Below are positions 16,966-26,585 of a stretch of 64,000 nt of DNA, piece by piece; within the stretch, counting starts at the first letter, position 1, and the number at the start of each line of letters is the position of its first letter. The notes beneath the pieces were generated by a model that was given only the letters and a program-made list of their open reading frames with translations, was not told the DNA's origin and did no database searches. Source of the stretch: Algoriphagus sp. CAU 1675 (GTDB lineage: Bacteria > Bacteroidota > Bacteroidia > Cytophagales > Cyclobacteriaceae); assembly GCF_029222925.1 (NCBI RefSeq), contig NZ_JARHUI010000002.1, positions 620,001 through 684,000 on the forward strand, given 5' to 3'. Made by a program: the position numbers and the translations under genes.

Positions 16966-18900
16966 TTATTTGTAAGAACGCTGAGTCAACTTCACATTTT
17001 CAAACACGAGCGGTTCCTTGTTCAACTCTTCTTCCTGTCCCTCACCCATGTACTTCCATGCCGCAACGTAAGCAAAGTTTTCATCATCACGAAGGGCCTC
17101 ACCCTCAGGTGTCTGATATTCCTCTCTGAAGTGACCTCCACAGGATTCATTTCTGTTGAGCGCGTCATCGATCATCAATTCTCCTAATTCCAGGAAGTCG
17201 GCTACTCTATGTGCTTTTTCCAGAGACTGGTTGAGCTCTTCATTTTCACCGAGGACTTTCACATCCTTCCAGAATTCGGCTCTCAAAGACTTGATTTCAG
17301 CTTTTGCCTTAGTCAGGCCTTCTGCTGTTCTAGCCATACCGCATTCATTCCACATGATCTTTCCAAGCTTCTTGTGGAAATAATCTACAGACTTTGAACC
17401 TTTGATATTTAGGAGTTTTTGGATTCTCTCTTTTACTTCAGTTTTCACTTTCTCAAACTCAGGATGGCTTTCATCCACCTTCTTAGGAGGGGTTTGGGCT
17501 AAGTAGTCACCTAGGGTATAAGGAATCACAAAATATCCATCTGCCAATCCCTGCATCAAAGCGGAAGCTCCTAGACGGTTAGCTCCGTGATCTGAGAAAT
17601 TCGCCTCTCCCAGAGCATACAGCCCAGGAACAGTTGTCATCAAGTTATAATCCACCCAAAGACCACCCATAGTGTAGTGAACAGCCGGATAGATCATCAT
17701 TGGAACCTGATATGGGTTCTCACCAGTGATCTGCTGATACATATCAAAGAGGTTACCATACTTGGCACGGATTACGTCTTCCCCATCCCGCTTGATTGCA
17801 TCACGGAAATCCAGATAAACCGCTTCTCCGGTTTCATTTACCCCTCGTCCTTCATCACAAACATATTTGGCATTTCTGGAAGCCACGTCTCGTGGAACCA
17901 GGTTACCAAAGCTTGGATATTTTCTTTCCAGATAATAATCTCGTTCATTTTCCGGAATATCATTGGCTTTGATCTGACCTTTTCTGAGTTTCTCCGCCAT
18001 TTCTACGGTTGCCGGAACCCAAACTCTACCGTCATTTCTCAAAGATTCTGACATCAGGGTCAATTTGGACTGATGATCTCCAGAAACCGGGATACAGGTT
18101 GGGTGAATCTGCGTATAGCAAGGGTTTGCAAAATAAGCACCGCGCTTATGTGCTCTCCAAGCAGCTGTCACATTGGATCCCATCGCATTGGTTGAGAGGA
18201 AGAACACGTTACCATATCCACCTGTACAAAGCAACACTGCATGAGCTGCATGAGTCTCAACTGCTCCGGTGATCAAATTTCGGGTTACGATACCTCGCGC
18301 ATGACCATCGATTAGGACCACGTCCATCATTTCAGTACGTGGGTAAAGTTTCACTTTACCATTTGCTACCTGACGGCTCAATGCAGAGTAAGCTCCCAAA
18401 AGCAATTGCTGACCTGTCTGGCCCCTTGCATAAAAGGTTCTGGAAACCTGAGCTCCACCAAAGGATCGGTTGGCCAACAAACCTCCATATTCACGGGCAA
18501 AAGGTACACCCTGGGCTACACATTGGTCGATAATATTTACGGATACCTCAGCTAGTCTATATACATTGGCTTCACGCGCACGGTAATCGCCACCTTTTAC
18601 TGTGTCATAAAACAGTCTGAAAATGGAGTCACCGTCGTTTTGATAATTTTTTGCAGCATTGATCCCGCCCTGGGCAGCGATTGAGTGCGCTCTTCGAGGA
18701 CTATCCTGAAAGCAAAAAGCTTTGACATTGTAACCCAACTCTGCAAGAGAGGCGGCTGCAGAAGCACCCGCCAAACCGGTTCCCACTACAATTACGTCGT
18801 ATTTTCTCTTATTTGCCGGATTGACCAGTTTACTGTTAAACTTATGCTTAGTCCATTTTTCTGCCAATGGACCAGCAGGTATTTTAGAATCTAGTATCAT
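16966..18900 (-). CDS. sdhA: Succinate dehydrogenase/fumarate reductase flavoprotein subunit
   Basis: A 644-residue flavoprotein that oxidises succinate to fumarate in the TCA cycle (or the reverse). The dinucleotide fold is GTGLAG (residues 40-45). The histidine expected to carry covalent FAD is H72 in [11 protein letters not shown], and IHPTCIP is an active-site motif. It lies 23 bases before sdhB and 12 bases after sdhC. Length and the C-terminal extension match the type-B SdhA group. Confidence 0.96.
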   Translation of the reverse strand: MILDSKIPAGPLAEKWTKHKFNSKLVNPANKRKYDVIVVGTGLAGASAAASLAELGYNVKAFCFQDSPRRAHSIAAQGGINAAKNYQNDGDSIFRLFYDTVKGGDYRAREANVYRLAEVSVNIIDQCVAQGVPFAREYGGLLANRSFGGAQVSRTFYARGQTGQQLLLGAYSALSRQVANGKVKLYPRTEMMDVVLIDGHARGIVTRNLITGAVETHAAHAVLLCTGGYGNVFFLSTNAMGSNVTAAWRAHKRGAYFANPCYTQIHPTCIPVSGDHQSKLTLMSESLRNDGRVWVPATVEMAEKLRKGQIKANDIPENERDYYLERKYPSFGNLVPRDVASRNAKYVCDEGRGVNETGEAVYLDFRDAIKRDGEDVIRAKYGNLFDMYQQITGENPYQVPMMIYPAVHYTMGGLWVDYNLMTTVPGLYALGEANFSDHGANRLGASALMQGLADGYFVIPYTLGDYLAQTPPKKVDESHPEFEKVKTEVKERIQKLLNIKGSKSVDYFHKKLGKIMWNECGMARTAEGLTKAKAEIKSLRAEFWKDVKVLGENEELNQSLEKAHRVADFLELGELMIDDALNRNESCGGHFREEYQTPEGEALRDDENFAYVAAWKYMGEGQEEELNKEPLVFENVKLTQRSYK

Positions 18901-18912
18901 ACGGGACTATAA

Positions 18913-19593
18913 TTAGCTAGTGAAATAGATATAAAGTGGCATGCTGGCGAAAAGTGCAGGCACGACCACACAGTAGAATTTTCCGACTGCTTCAATTGCC
19001 GGAGTGTATTTTTTATGATTTAGGCCCAAAGTCTGGAATGCACTCGAAAAGCCATGGGAAAGGTGGAAGCCCAAAAATACCATAGCAATAACATAGAGCA
19101 CCACCATCCAAGTTTGCTGGAAGGCAACATTCACCACACTGTAAAGGTCTTTGTATTCCTCTCCTGCATAGTTGACAATGGGAATCCCTCCCCAATGCAT
19201 CTGGAACCAAAAGCTGTACATATGTCCAGCCAAAAACACCAAAATAACAGTTCCCAAAATCCCCATGTTTCTAGAGGACCAAGCGGAATTGGTTGATGCC
19301 TTTGACTCAGCATATCCTACTGGCCTAGCTGATTTGTTTAGTTTGGTAAGGGCAATGGAGTAAATCACATGGCCAATTACCGAAATGTAAGTCAGGTAAG
19401 ATAAAAGCTTGACGGCAGGATTGGTCGTCATGAATTTAGCATACATGTTGAACGCTTCCCCTCCATCTCCTTTAAACAATAATAAATTACCCGAAACATG
19501 TCCTGTTAAAAACAGGATCAGGAAGATACCAGTAAGTGCCATGACCAACTTCCTTCCGAGGGTGCTACTTAAGGTTTTTGTAACCCAGCTCAT
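18913..19593 (-). CDS. sdhC: Succinate dehydrogenase cytochrome b subunit (fused type B)
   Basis: A 226-residue membrane subunit with about five helices. One protein replaces separate SdhC and SdhD. Histidines suited to bind two haem b groups occur in the helices (for example GHVSGN, GHVIYS, GHMYSF, HLSHGF). It anchors SdhAB and reduces menaquinone. First gene of the operon; a good promoter lies about 50 bases upstream. Confidence 0.94.
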   Translation of the reverse strand: MSWVTKTLSSTLGRKLVMALTGIFLILFLTGHVSGNLLLFKGDGGEAFNMYAKFMTTNPAVKLLSYLTYISVIGHVIYSIALTKLNKSARPVGYAESKASTNSAWSSRNMGILGTVILVFLAGHMYSFWFQMHWGGIPIVNYAGEEYKDLYSVVNVAFQQTWMVVLYVIAMVFLGFHLSHGFSSAFQTLGLNHKKYTPAIEAVGKFYCVVVPALFASMPLYIYFTS

Positions 19594-19911
19594 ACAATTT
19601 TTAAGATTAGTTTAGATCGAAAGTCTTTAAAATAACTGTTGCCAAATTTACGTTTGGAACTGCTAGCAAACAATCCATTCAAAAGGCCTTTCTTTATTTT
19701 AAATGGTTCTAAATAAAATCGCTATTTAAAGCCCATTTTGGGTTTTAAAAGCGGGAATTCAACAAGCTGTTTATTTTTATTGTTTGATTTTACAGAGAAT
19801 TTCTACTTACTTCCATTTATTTCGTATAGGTAGAACGAAAGAATCAAACGCACCTGATCAACTTTTCCCTTCAGGATGTGTTTCAACTAAACTAGAACAA
19901 CAGTGATCGAT
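19594..19911. other. Intergenic region between divergent sdhC and the T9SS cargo gene
   Basis: About 318 bases. The left edge holds the sdh promoter (19643-19673). The remainder is AT-rich with long T runs; I see no clear promoter for the plus-strand gene and no repeat. Confidence 0.6.
19643..19673 (-). promoter_or_regulatory. Promoter of sdhCAB (Bacteroidota-type)
   Basis: On the minus strand TTG, 20 bases and TAAATTTG form an exact match to the Bacteroidota -7 box TAnnTTTG with a -33 TTG at the expected distance. It stands about 50 bases upstream of the sdhC ATG. Confidence 0.7.
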
Positions 19912-22689
19912 ATGAAGCTGAAACTTTCTCTTTTATTTTTTTGCACCTATTTGTGTCTAGGTATTGTCTCTGCCTGGGCCACGCACATCCGGGCTGGCGA
20001 AATCATTGCCGAAAGGATTTCTGTACAGACCTTAACCTACAGAGTGACAGTGGTCGGCTACACCGATACCCGCTCCAACGTTATTTTTGGTCCGGGGACC
20101 ATCAATTTCGGAGATGGAAGAGAAGAGGTTCTGAACACAGAAAGTGACTTTTCTTTGGTAGAAAGCCTGGGGAACCAAATAGAAAAAAATACTTTCGTCA
20201 TCACCCATACCTTCCAAGGGCCAGGAACCTACACCATCCGCTTTCAGGAATTCAACCGAAATGACCTGACCTTGAATATGGACAATTCGGTGGATACCCC
20301 ATTTTATGTGGAAACTTCCATCACCATTGACCCATTCATAGGAGTAAATAACTCTCCTGTCCTTACGATTCCGCCAGTGGACAATGGCGCAGTTAATGTT
20401 CGCTACATCCACAACCCGGGAGCCTATGACCCAGACGGGGACAGCCTAGCCTACGAAATGGATATTCCCAAGCAGGCATTCCAGCGTCCGGTAAACAACT
20501 ACAGGAGCCCAGCCAATTCAGAGTTCAGTTTTAACCAAGAAGACGGATCTACTCCGGCATTTTTGGACCTTGATCCGATTTTCGGAGATTTGATCTGGGA
20601 TGCTCCGGGTACTGCCGGGCAGTTTAATGTAGCCTTCCGAATCAAAGAATATAGAAAGCTGGGTGGGGAATGGGTGCAAATCGGCTATGTGGTCCGCGAT
20701 ATGCAGATCATTATCGAAAACTCCAACAACAACAGACCAGAACTGATTTTACCACCGGACCTCTGTGTAGAAGCGGGAACTTTAATCGAGGAAATCATTC
20801 AAGGACAAGACCCTGACGGGGATCCGATCAAAATCGAGGTGTTTGGAGAACCAATTGAAATCACCACCTCCCCGGCCACATATTCCCCGGAAAACCAATT
20901 CCAACCTTCTCCGGGAATCGTTGATTTCAACTGGCAAACTGTCTGTAATCACGTCAGAGCGCGGGAATATGAAGTGAGAATCCGAATCACGGATCAGCCC
21001 TCTTCAGGACCGGCTTTGGTCGATATCAAAACCTGGAGAATCAAAGTAATAGGACCCCCTCCTGTTTGGTCTGACTTGGAGCAACAGTCTGGCCGAACCG
21101 TAGAACTCAATTGGGACCCGTATGTATGTGCTAATTCTGCCAGTGAAATGCAGGTATGGAGACGGATCAATTCTGACCCTTATGAGCCTGACAGCTGTGA
21201 AACCGGTATTCGTGCAGGATATGAATTGATCGGCACTACTGACATGAGCACTTTCAGTTTCACAGACCTTAACAGTGGAGAAGGACTCGCCCCTGGAAAC
21301 ACCTATTGCTACCGTTTGGTGGCAGCTTACCCAGAACCTAGATCTGGAGAAAGTATAGTCTCCGACGAAATCTGTATTACTATTGATGTAGATGTTCCAA
21401 TCATTACCAATGTGAGTGTGGAAAACACAGATGCAAACGATGGAGAGATTTTTGTCAAATGGACTCCTCCCTACGACATAGATTTAACGCAGTTCCCTGG
21501 ACCATTCACGTATGAATTACTGAGAAGCACAGGATTTACCGGAAATCAGAACCGGGTTTCCCTAGGAGTCACTTCGGATACCCTGTTTACTGATACCGGG
21601 CTCAACACAGAAAACCTGGTTTACAACTACAGGGTCGTTCTCCTTGATAACGGTACAAGAATTGACACCTCTTCCTCTGCCTCCTCTGTATGGTTGGAGC
21701 CCACTATTATCAATGAAGCCATTGAGCTGAATTGGGAATTCACTGTGCCTTGGAACAACTCCATTGGAGAATACAAACACGAAGTCTACCGAAACAGAAC
21801 AGACGCCAATGCATCAGATGCAACAACCTTTGAGCTGATTGCTGAGGTGGATGTGACCCAAAACGGTTTCAGTTTCTTGGATGACGGAAGTTTCAACGGT
21901 ATTCCACTGGAAAAAGAATTGGAATACTGCTACTATGTCATCACTAAAGGGGCTTACAATGTCGAAGGATTAGAATATCCTCTTGAAAACAAATCCCAGA
22001 TTATCTGCGCAAAACCGGATGACAACAGACTCCCCTGTCCTCCTGTTCTCTCCTTTGATGGCCCAGCTTGTTCTGAATACCTTGCTGAATTGCCTTGCAA
22101 TACCAACACGTTCTATCATGATTTGAGCTGGACACCGGATTTCAGCGGAGATTGTGATGACGAACTTTCCGCCTACAGGCTTTATTTCACTTCCGAAGGA
22201 GAGGAGGGCCAATTTGAATTAGTTGCAGAAATTTCGGCTCTTGAACTCCAAACCCGAATCAGTGGCCTGACCAATTACAGAGGCTGTTATTACATTACCG
22301 CTGTCGACAGAAGCGGCAATGAAAGCGAACCAAGCAATATAGTCTGCGTGGACAATTGTCCTTATTTTGAACTGCCAAATGCCTTTACCCCTAACGGAGA
22401 CGGACTCAATGACACCTTTATGGCATTTGACAATCCTTTCTCTCAGTGTCCTAGATTTGTTCAGGGAGTTGAAATCCTGATTGTCAACCGATGGGGTGCT
22501 GAAGTATTTTCCTACAATAGTTTGGAATCCAGCGAAAACGACATTTTCATCCGTTGGGATGGAAGGGATCAAAATGGAAATGAATTACCCGCCGGCACCT
22601 ACTTCTATTCTGGAAAGGTTTACTTTGATGTACTGGACCCTGGCCAGAAAGAACAGACTCTCAAAGGAACCATTCAAATTCTTCGATGA
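19912..22689 (+). CDS. Large secreted protein with type-B gliding/T9SS C-terminal domain
   Basis: A 925-residue exported protein with an N-terminal signal peptide (about 1-24, ending SAWA). The middle contains several beta-sandwich modules: PKD-like stretches (GPGTYTIRF) and at least two to three fibronectin-III-like domains. The last 100 residues, from NAFTPNGDGLNDTF at about residue 822 to QILR, form the CHU_C (gliding motility-associated, type B) sorting domain, which directs transport through the type IX secretion system. It is likely a surface adhesin or structural protein. I start at the ATG at 19912, not the GTG three codons earlier. The stop overlaps the DCC gene start (ATGA). Confidence 0.9.
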   Translation: MKLKLSLLFFCTYLCLGIVSAWATHIRAGEIIAERISVQTLTYRVTVVGYTDTRSNVIFGPGTINFGDGREEVLNTESDFSLVESLGNQIEKNTFVITHTFQGPGTYTIRFQEFNRNDLTLNMDNSVDTPFYVETSITIDPFIGVNNSPVLTIPPVDNGAVNVRYIHNPGAYDPDGDSLAYEMDIPKQAFQRPVNNYRSPANSEFSFNQEDGSTPAFLDLDPIFGDLIWDAPGTAGQFNVAFRIKEYRKLGGEWVQIGYVVRDMQIIIENSNNNRPELILPPDLCVEAGTLIEEIIQGQDPDGDPIKIEVFGEPIEITTSPATYSPENQFQPSPGIVDFNWQTVCNHVRAREYEVRIRITDQPSSGPALVDIKTWRIKVIGPPPVWSDLEQQSGRTVELNWDPYVCANSASEMQVWRRINSDPYEPDSCETGIRAGYELIGTTDMSTFSFTDLNSGEGLAPGNTYCYRLVAAYPEPRSGESIVSDEICITIDVDVPIITNVSVENTDANDGEIFVKWTPPYDIDLTQFPGPFTYELLRSTGFTGNQNRVSLGVTSDTLFTDTGLNTENLVYNYRVVLLDNGTRIDTSSSASSVWLEPTIINEAIELNWEFTVPWNNSIGEYKHEVYRNRTDANASDATTFELIAEVDVTQNGFSFLDDGSFNGIPLEKELEYCYYVITKGAYNVEGLEYPLENKSQIICAKPDDNRLPCPPVLSFDGPACSEYLAELPCNTNTFYHDLSWTPDFSGDCDDELSAYRLYFTSEGEEGQFELVAEISALELQTRISGLTNYRGCYYITAVDRSGNESEPSNIVCVDNCPYFELPNAFTPNGDGLNDTFMAFDNPFSQCPRFVQGVEILIVNRWGAEVFSYNSLESSENDIFIRWDGRDQNGNELPAGTYFYSGKVYFDVLDPGQKEQTLKGTIQILR

Positions 22690-23102
22690 GCCAATCCATC
22701 ATTTTCTTTGATGGAGTTTGCAACCTCTGCAATGCTTCCGTAGACTTTATAATCCGAAGGGATAAAAAAAATCAATTTCTATTGGGAGCATTGCAGGATC
22801 CTTTGAGTAAAAAGGTATTGGGAAAATATCAGGTCAGGGAAGATTATCTGGATTCCTTGGTTTTGCTGGAAGCAGGTAAAGTTTATTTTAAAAGTACTGC
22901 AGCCTTAAAAATCGCCAGAAAGCTTTCCGGGATTTGGCCTGTGTTATACCCACTGATTTTTTTACCCCAAAACTTTCGAGACGCGGTCTATGACTGGATT
23001 GGTAAAAACAGATACAGGTGGTTTGGCAAAAAGAATAGCTGCCGAATCCCCAGTCCAGAAGAGCAATTCAAGTTTTTATCAGCCGAAAATATTCCTTTTT
23101 AA
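22686..23102 (+). CDS. DCC-family (DUF393) thiol-disulfide oxidoreductase-like protein
   Basis: A 138-residue protein. FFDGVCNLCN at residues 7-16 is the family's D-x-x-C-x-x-C signature. Members are predicted redox proteins of unknown substrate. It is coupled to the upstream secreted protein by an ATGA overlap. Its stop overlaps the stop of the convergent SbtA-like gene, so no space is left for a terminator. Confidence 0.88.
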   Translation: MSQSIIFFDGVCNLCNASVDFIIRRDKKNQFLLGALQDPLSKKVLGKYQVREDYLDSLVLLEAGKVYFKSTAALKIARKLSGIWPVLYPLIFLPQNFRDAVYDWIGKNRYRWFGKKNSCRIPSPEEQFKFLSAENIPF

Positions 23103-24058
23103 AAGGTTTGAATAATCATCCAATAAACCGGCATCCCCAATGTGATATTGAAAGGGAAGGTAATAGCCAGTGCCATGGGAATATAGAGTCCTTCATCGGC
23201 TTCGGGGTTGGCTAGTTTCATGGCGGCAGGCACTGCGATGTAGGAGGCACTAGCAGCCAATATTGAAAAAATAAACCTATCCCCTGCTGCTGGAGCAATC
23301 CAGTAACTCAAAATAGCAACCACACAACCATTGACAAGTGGAACCAGTATTGCAAATAAGGTGGAGAAATATCCATACCTGAAAAATGCCTTCAACTTCC
23401 TGCCACTGTTTATCCCCATATCCAGGAGGAAGACAGCAAGAAAGCCCTTGAAAATATCAGTAACGAAGGGCTTGATCCCTTCAGCTTGTTTTTCGTCAGC
23501 AATAAGGCCGATAACCAAACTTCCTAGAATCAACAATACCGAACCATTGGTAAAGGCATGCTTGACAATTCCTCCCAATCCTCGACTCGATTTCTTATCG
23601 GAATATTTCTGAAGCAAAATCACCCCCGAGATAATCGCAGGTGCCTCCATCAGTGCCATCACTGCCACCATGTGCCCTCCAAAACTCGTGCCTTGGACAT
23701 CCAAAAAAGCAGCAGCAGCCACAAAGGTAACTGCACTAATTGATCCATATGCTGCTGAAATTGCCGAAGCATTGGCTGTGCCAAGCTTGCTTCTTAAAAT
23801 GTAGAAAGTATAAAAAGGAACACTTGCAGAGAGAAAGACACCGAAAAGCAATGCCCAGATTATGGATATATCAAATTCGCTGTGAGAAAGTTCCTGTCCT
23901 CCTTTAAACCCAATTGAAAGCATTAAATACAAAGCGATGAATTTGGCGCTTGTCGAAGGAATCTCTAAATCACTTTTGAGTTTTACTGCTACAATTCCTA
24001 AAACAAAGAACAGCAAACTGGGATTCGTGAGGTTGTTGATCAGTATCTGAAAATCCAT
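23099..24058 (-). CDS. SbtA-like sodium-dependent bicarbonate transporter permease
   Basis: A 319-residue permease with about ten hydrophobic segments in two inverted halves. It belongs to the SbtA/DUF897 family, whose cyanobacterial members import bicarbonate with sodium. Landmarks are NLTNPSLLFFVLG at the N-terminus, FKGGQELS and the AASASYIAVPAAMK segment. I start at the ATG at 24058 (MDFQIL), which fits the family better than the one five codons upstream. The substrate in heterotrophs is not proven. No PII-like SbtB gene is next to it; a LysR gene is divergent 86 bases away. Confidence 0.85.
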   Translation of the reverse strand: MDFQILINNLTNPSLLFFVLGIVAVKLKSDLEIPSTSAKFIALYLMLSIGFKGGQELSHSEFDISIIWALLFGVFLSASVPFYTFYILRSKLGTANASAISAAYGSISAVTFVAAAAFLDVQGTSFGGHMVAVMALMEAPAIISGVILLQKYSDKKSSRGLGGIVKHAFTNGSVLLILGSLVIGLIADEKQAEGIKPFVTDIFKGFLAVFLLDMGINSGRKLKAFFRYGYFSTLFAILVPLVNGCVVAILSYWIAPAAGDRFIFSILAASASYIAVPAAMKLANPEADEGLYIPMALAITFPFNITLGMPVYWMIIQTF

Positions 24059-24144
24059 GCTGCAAATTTTCATCGTGAAATCCGAAAAAAAAACAAAAAC
24101 ATAATTTTTATTTATTTTTTTCTATTATTACATAAATTTTTATT

Positions 24145-25062
24145 ATGAACATAAGTTTTAATCAACTTCGAGTATTACAGGCTGTTGCCAAGCATAAAAG
24201 CTATACGAAAGCAGCCAAAGAGTTAAATATGACTCAACCGGCAATTTCAATTCAGATCAAGAATCTTCAGGATCAGTTTGAAGTCCCGCTGATTGAGACT
24301 CTGGGAAAAAAGATTCACATTACTGAATTTGGTTTCGAGCTGGTAGAAACAGCCGAGAGAATTTTTTCGGAGATGGATTTGATCGAGCAAAAAATGCTGG
24401 AATTGAAGGGACTGTTGGCGGGTAAAATCAGAATTTCAGCTGTCTCTACCGGCAAATACATCATCCCCTATCTGGTATCAGACTTCATGAAAATCAATCC
24501 TCATGTGGAGATCAGCCTAGAAGTATCCAACCGATATAAGGTTTTGGCACATTTGGAAGAAAACACAACTGATCTGGCCTTGGTCTCCCTTTCCCCAGAA
24601 GACCTTGACCTGCAAAGCATCTCCTTAGCCGAAAACCGCCTATTCCTTGTCACTTCCCCTCAAAATGCGGAAGAATACCAGAAGTATATCGACAACAAAG
24701 AATTTTCAAAAATCCCGTTTATCCTTCGGGAGAAAGGTTCTGGTACCCGGTTGCTAATGGAAAAATTTTTCAAGAAAAAGGGGATTGACCCTACCAGTAA
24801 AATGGAGCTAGCAACCAACGAGGCGGTTAAACAGGCCGTTATGGCTGGACTAGGGGCCTCCATTCTTTCGGAGTTTTCAATGACGCAAGAGGTGAAAGAC
24901 GGAAGGATTTCCCTGTTAAATTTCTCGGGAATGCCAATTACTGCCGACTGGAAACTTATTTGGATGGAACAGAAAAAGCACTCCCCCGCTGTCAAGGCAT
25001 TTATCCGATGGCTCGAAGAGAATAAAGAGCAAGTCATCAAAAATCATTTCAGCCAATTTTGA
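24145..25062 (+). CDS. LysR-family regulator, CbbR/CmpR-like
   Basis: A 305-residue LysR regulator: winged HTH at about residues 1-60 (TKAAKELNMTQPAISIQI) and a substrate-binding domain at about 90-295. The AVAKHKSYTKAAKELNMTQ lead resembles the CbbR/CmpR/CysB branch that controls carbon assimilation. It is divergent from the SbtA-like gene and so is probably its regulator. The intergenic stretch is very AT-rich, with ATAAATTTTTATTAT-type repeats that could hold a T-N11-A box. I cannot define the site. Confidence 0.88.
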   Translation: MNISFNQLRVLQAVAKHKSYTKAAKELNMTQPAISIQIKNLQDQFEVPLIETLGKKIHITEFGFELVETAERIFSEMDLIEQKMLELKGLLAGKIRISAVSTGKYIIPYLVSDFMKINPHVEISLEVSNRYKVLAHLEENTTDLALVSLSPEDLDLQSISLAENRLFLVTSPQNAEEYQKYIDNKEFSKIPFILREKGSGTRLLMEKFFKKKGIDPTSKMELATNEAVKQAVMAGLGASILSEFSMTQEVKDGRISLLNFSGMPITADWKLIWMEQKKHSPAVKAFIRWLEENKEQVIKNHFSQF

Positions 25063-25090
25063 TTAAAATCAAGTCCAAGTAGAAAAGCGC

Positions 25091-25098
25091 TATATTTG
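25091..25098 (+). promoter_or_regulatory. -7 promoter box upstream of fabD
   Basis: TATATTTG matches TAnnTTTG exactly and lies 23 bases before the fabD ATG. No TTG is found at the ideal -33 distance, so the promoter is only half supported. Confidence 0.5.
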
Positions 25099-25121
25099 CG
25101 CCTCTAACCAAACAAAAAAGC

Positions 25122-25997
25122 ATGAAGGCATATGTTTTTCCGGGCCAGGGGGCCCAGTTTTCAGGAATGGGAAAAGCCCTTTACGAAGAAAATCCAACCG
25201 CAAAAGAACTGTTTGAAAAGGCGAATGAAATCCTCGGATTCCGGATCACCGATATCATGTTTGAAGGTAGCGACGAGGAGCTGAAGCAAACAAAAGTTAC
25301 CCAGCCCGCCATTTTCCTTCACTCTGTGATTTTGGCCAAAACCACACCGGATTTCAACCCTGACATGGTTGCCGGTCATTCCTTGGGGGAATTTTCTGCT
25401 TTGGTTGCCAATGGCACCCTTGCTTTTGAAGATGGACTGAAACTGGTTTACCAAAGAGCAATGGCCATGCAGGAAGCCTGTGAAATCAACCCGTCTACCA
25501 TGGCCGCAATCCTGGGGTTGGCAGATGATAAAGTCGAAGAAATCTGTGCCGAAATCACCGATGAGGTGGTGGTACCTGCCAACTACAACTGTCCAGGACA
25601 ATTGGTGATCTCAGGTACAAATAAAGGTATTGAGATCGCCTGTGAAAAAATGAAAGCTGCCGGTGCCAAAAGAGCATTGCCTCTTCCAGTAGGCGGAGCA
25701 TTCCATTCTCCTTTGATGGAGCCAGCAAGAGAAAAGCTTCAGAAGGCTATTGAAGCCACGCAATTCAATACGCCTATCTGCCCAGTTTACCAAAATGTAA
25801 GCACCACCGCTGTAAGTGACGTCAGTGAAATCAAAGCAAATCTTATTGCCCAATTGACCGCACCGGTAAAATGGACACAGTCTGTTCAGAATATGGTGAA
25901 GGACGGTGCAACCCAGTTTGTAGAATGCGGACCGGGAAAAGTTCTTCAGGGACTGGTCAAAAAAATCCATCCGGAGGCAGAAGTTTCCGGGCTATAA
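25122..25997 (+). CDS. fabD: Malonyl-CoA:ACP transacylase
   Basis: A 291-residue cytoplasmic enzyme that loads malonate onto acyl carrier protein for fatty-acid synthesis. The start PGQGAQ at residues 7-12 and the catalytic serine S87 in GHSLGE are diagnostic. The catalytic histidine is in GGAFHSPLM. It is monocistronic here, convergent with folK. Confidence 0.96.
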   Translation: MKAYVFPGQGAQFSGMGKALYEENPTAKELFEKANEILGFRITDIMFEGSDEELKQTKVTQPAIFLHSVILAKTTPDFNPDMVAGHSLGEFSALVANGTLAFEDGLKLVYQRAMAMQEACEINPSTMAAILGLADDKVEEICAEITDEVVVPANYNCPGQLVISGTNKGIEIACEKMKAAGAKRALPLPVGGAFHSPLMEPAREKLQKAIEATQFNTPICPVYQNVSTTAVSDVSEIKANLIAQLTAPVKWTQSVQNMVKDGATQFVECGPGKVLQGLVKKIHPEAEVSGL

Positions 25998-26003
25998 TCC
26001 CAA

Positions 26004-26036
26004 AGGCTGTCTTCAAAAAAGGCAGCCGTTTTTATT
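26004..26036 (+). terminator. Terminator of fabD
   Basis: GGCTGTCTT pairs with AAGGCAGCC over a short A-rich loop and is followed by GTTTTTATTT. It reaches four bases into the folK stop end. Confidence 0.75.
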
Positions 26037-26517
26037 TCTCAAAAACCCAAACTTTGGAAGGGTCCTGACACTCCTCAAGAAGTTGACTCACCGGTTTTTG
26101 GAACACCGGATGAATCCAATCCGGCAAGATTTCTGCCAAAGGAGCCAATACAAATCTCCTATCCTGAATGAAGGGATGGGGAACCGTCAGGTCAGAAGTG
26201 TGGATCTCTTCATTTTCCCAAAAAAGAATATCAATATCCATAGTCCTATTCCCCCATTTCTCATTTCTTTTTCTTCCCAGCTTGTTCTCTATTCCTTGGA
26301 TAAAAACCAAAAATTCGTTTGGGGAAAGATTGGTTTCCACTAGTACAACCTGATTCAAAAAATTTCCCTGAGCCACCTGTCCCCAGGACTCCGATTCATA
26401 AACCCGGGATTTGAGCAGGACTTCACTTTCAGCCTCAAGTTCCCCAATGGCCCGATGGAGAAGCCCCTCTCTGTTCCCTTGGTTTCCGCCTAGAATCAAT
26501 ACTGCTTTAAAGGTCAT
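26032..26517 (-). CDS. folK: 2-amino-4-hydroxy-6-hydroxymethyldihydropteridine diphosphokinase
   Basis: A 161-residue enzyme of folate synthesis that transfers pyrophosphate from ATP to the pterin. The N-terminal LILGGNQGN and the RKNEKWGNRTMDIDIL segment with the metal-binding D-x-D (DIDIL), then PHPFIQDRRFVLAPL, are classic HPPK motifs. The start is the ATG at 26517; a TTG three codons upstream is less likely. Divergent from sppA. Confidence 0.94.
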   Translation of the reverse strand: MTFKAVLILGGNQGNREGLLHRAIGELEAESEVLLKSRVYESESWGQVAQGNFLNQVVLVETNLSPNEFLVFIQGIENKLGRKRNEKWGNRTMDIDILFWENEEIHTSDLTVPHPFIQDRRFVLAPLAEILPDWIHPVFQKPVSQLLEECQDPSKVWVFEK

Positions 26518-26585
26518 CAGGTGCAAGGGGCAAAGTTTTAATACTAAAACAAAATAGGTTAATTTGCCCGCTAAAATACTTAATT

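Noticed and set aside
24059..24144. A defined LysR binding box between sbtA-like and lysR genes
   Set aside because: The stretch is so AT-rich that T-N11-A matches occur by chance; no unique dyad can be chosen.
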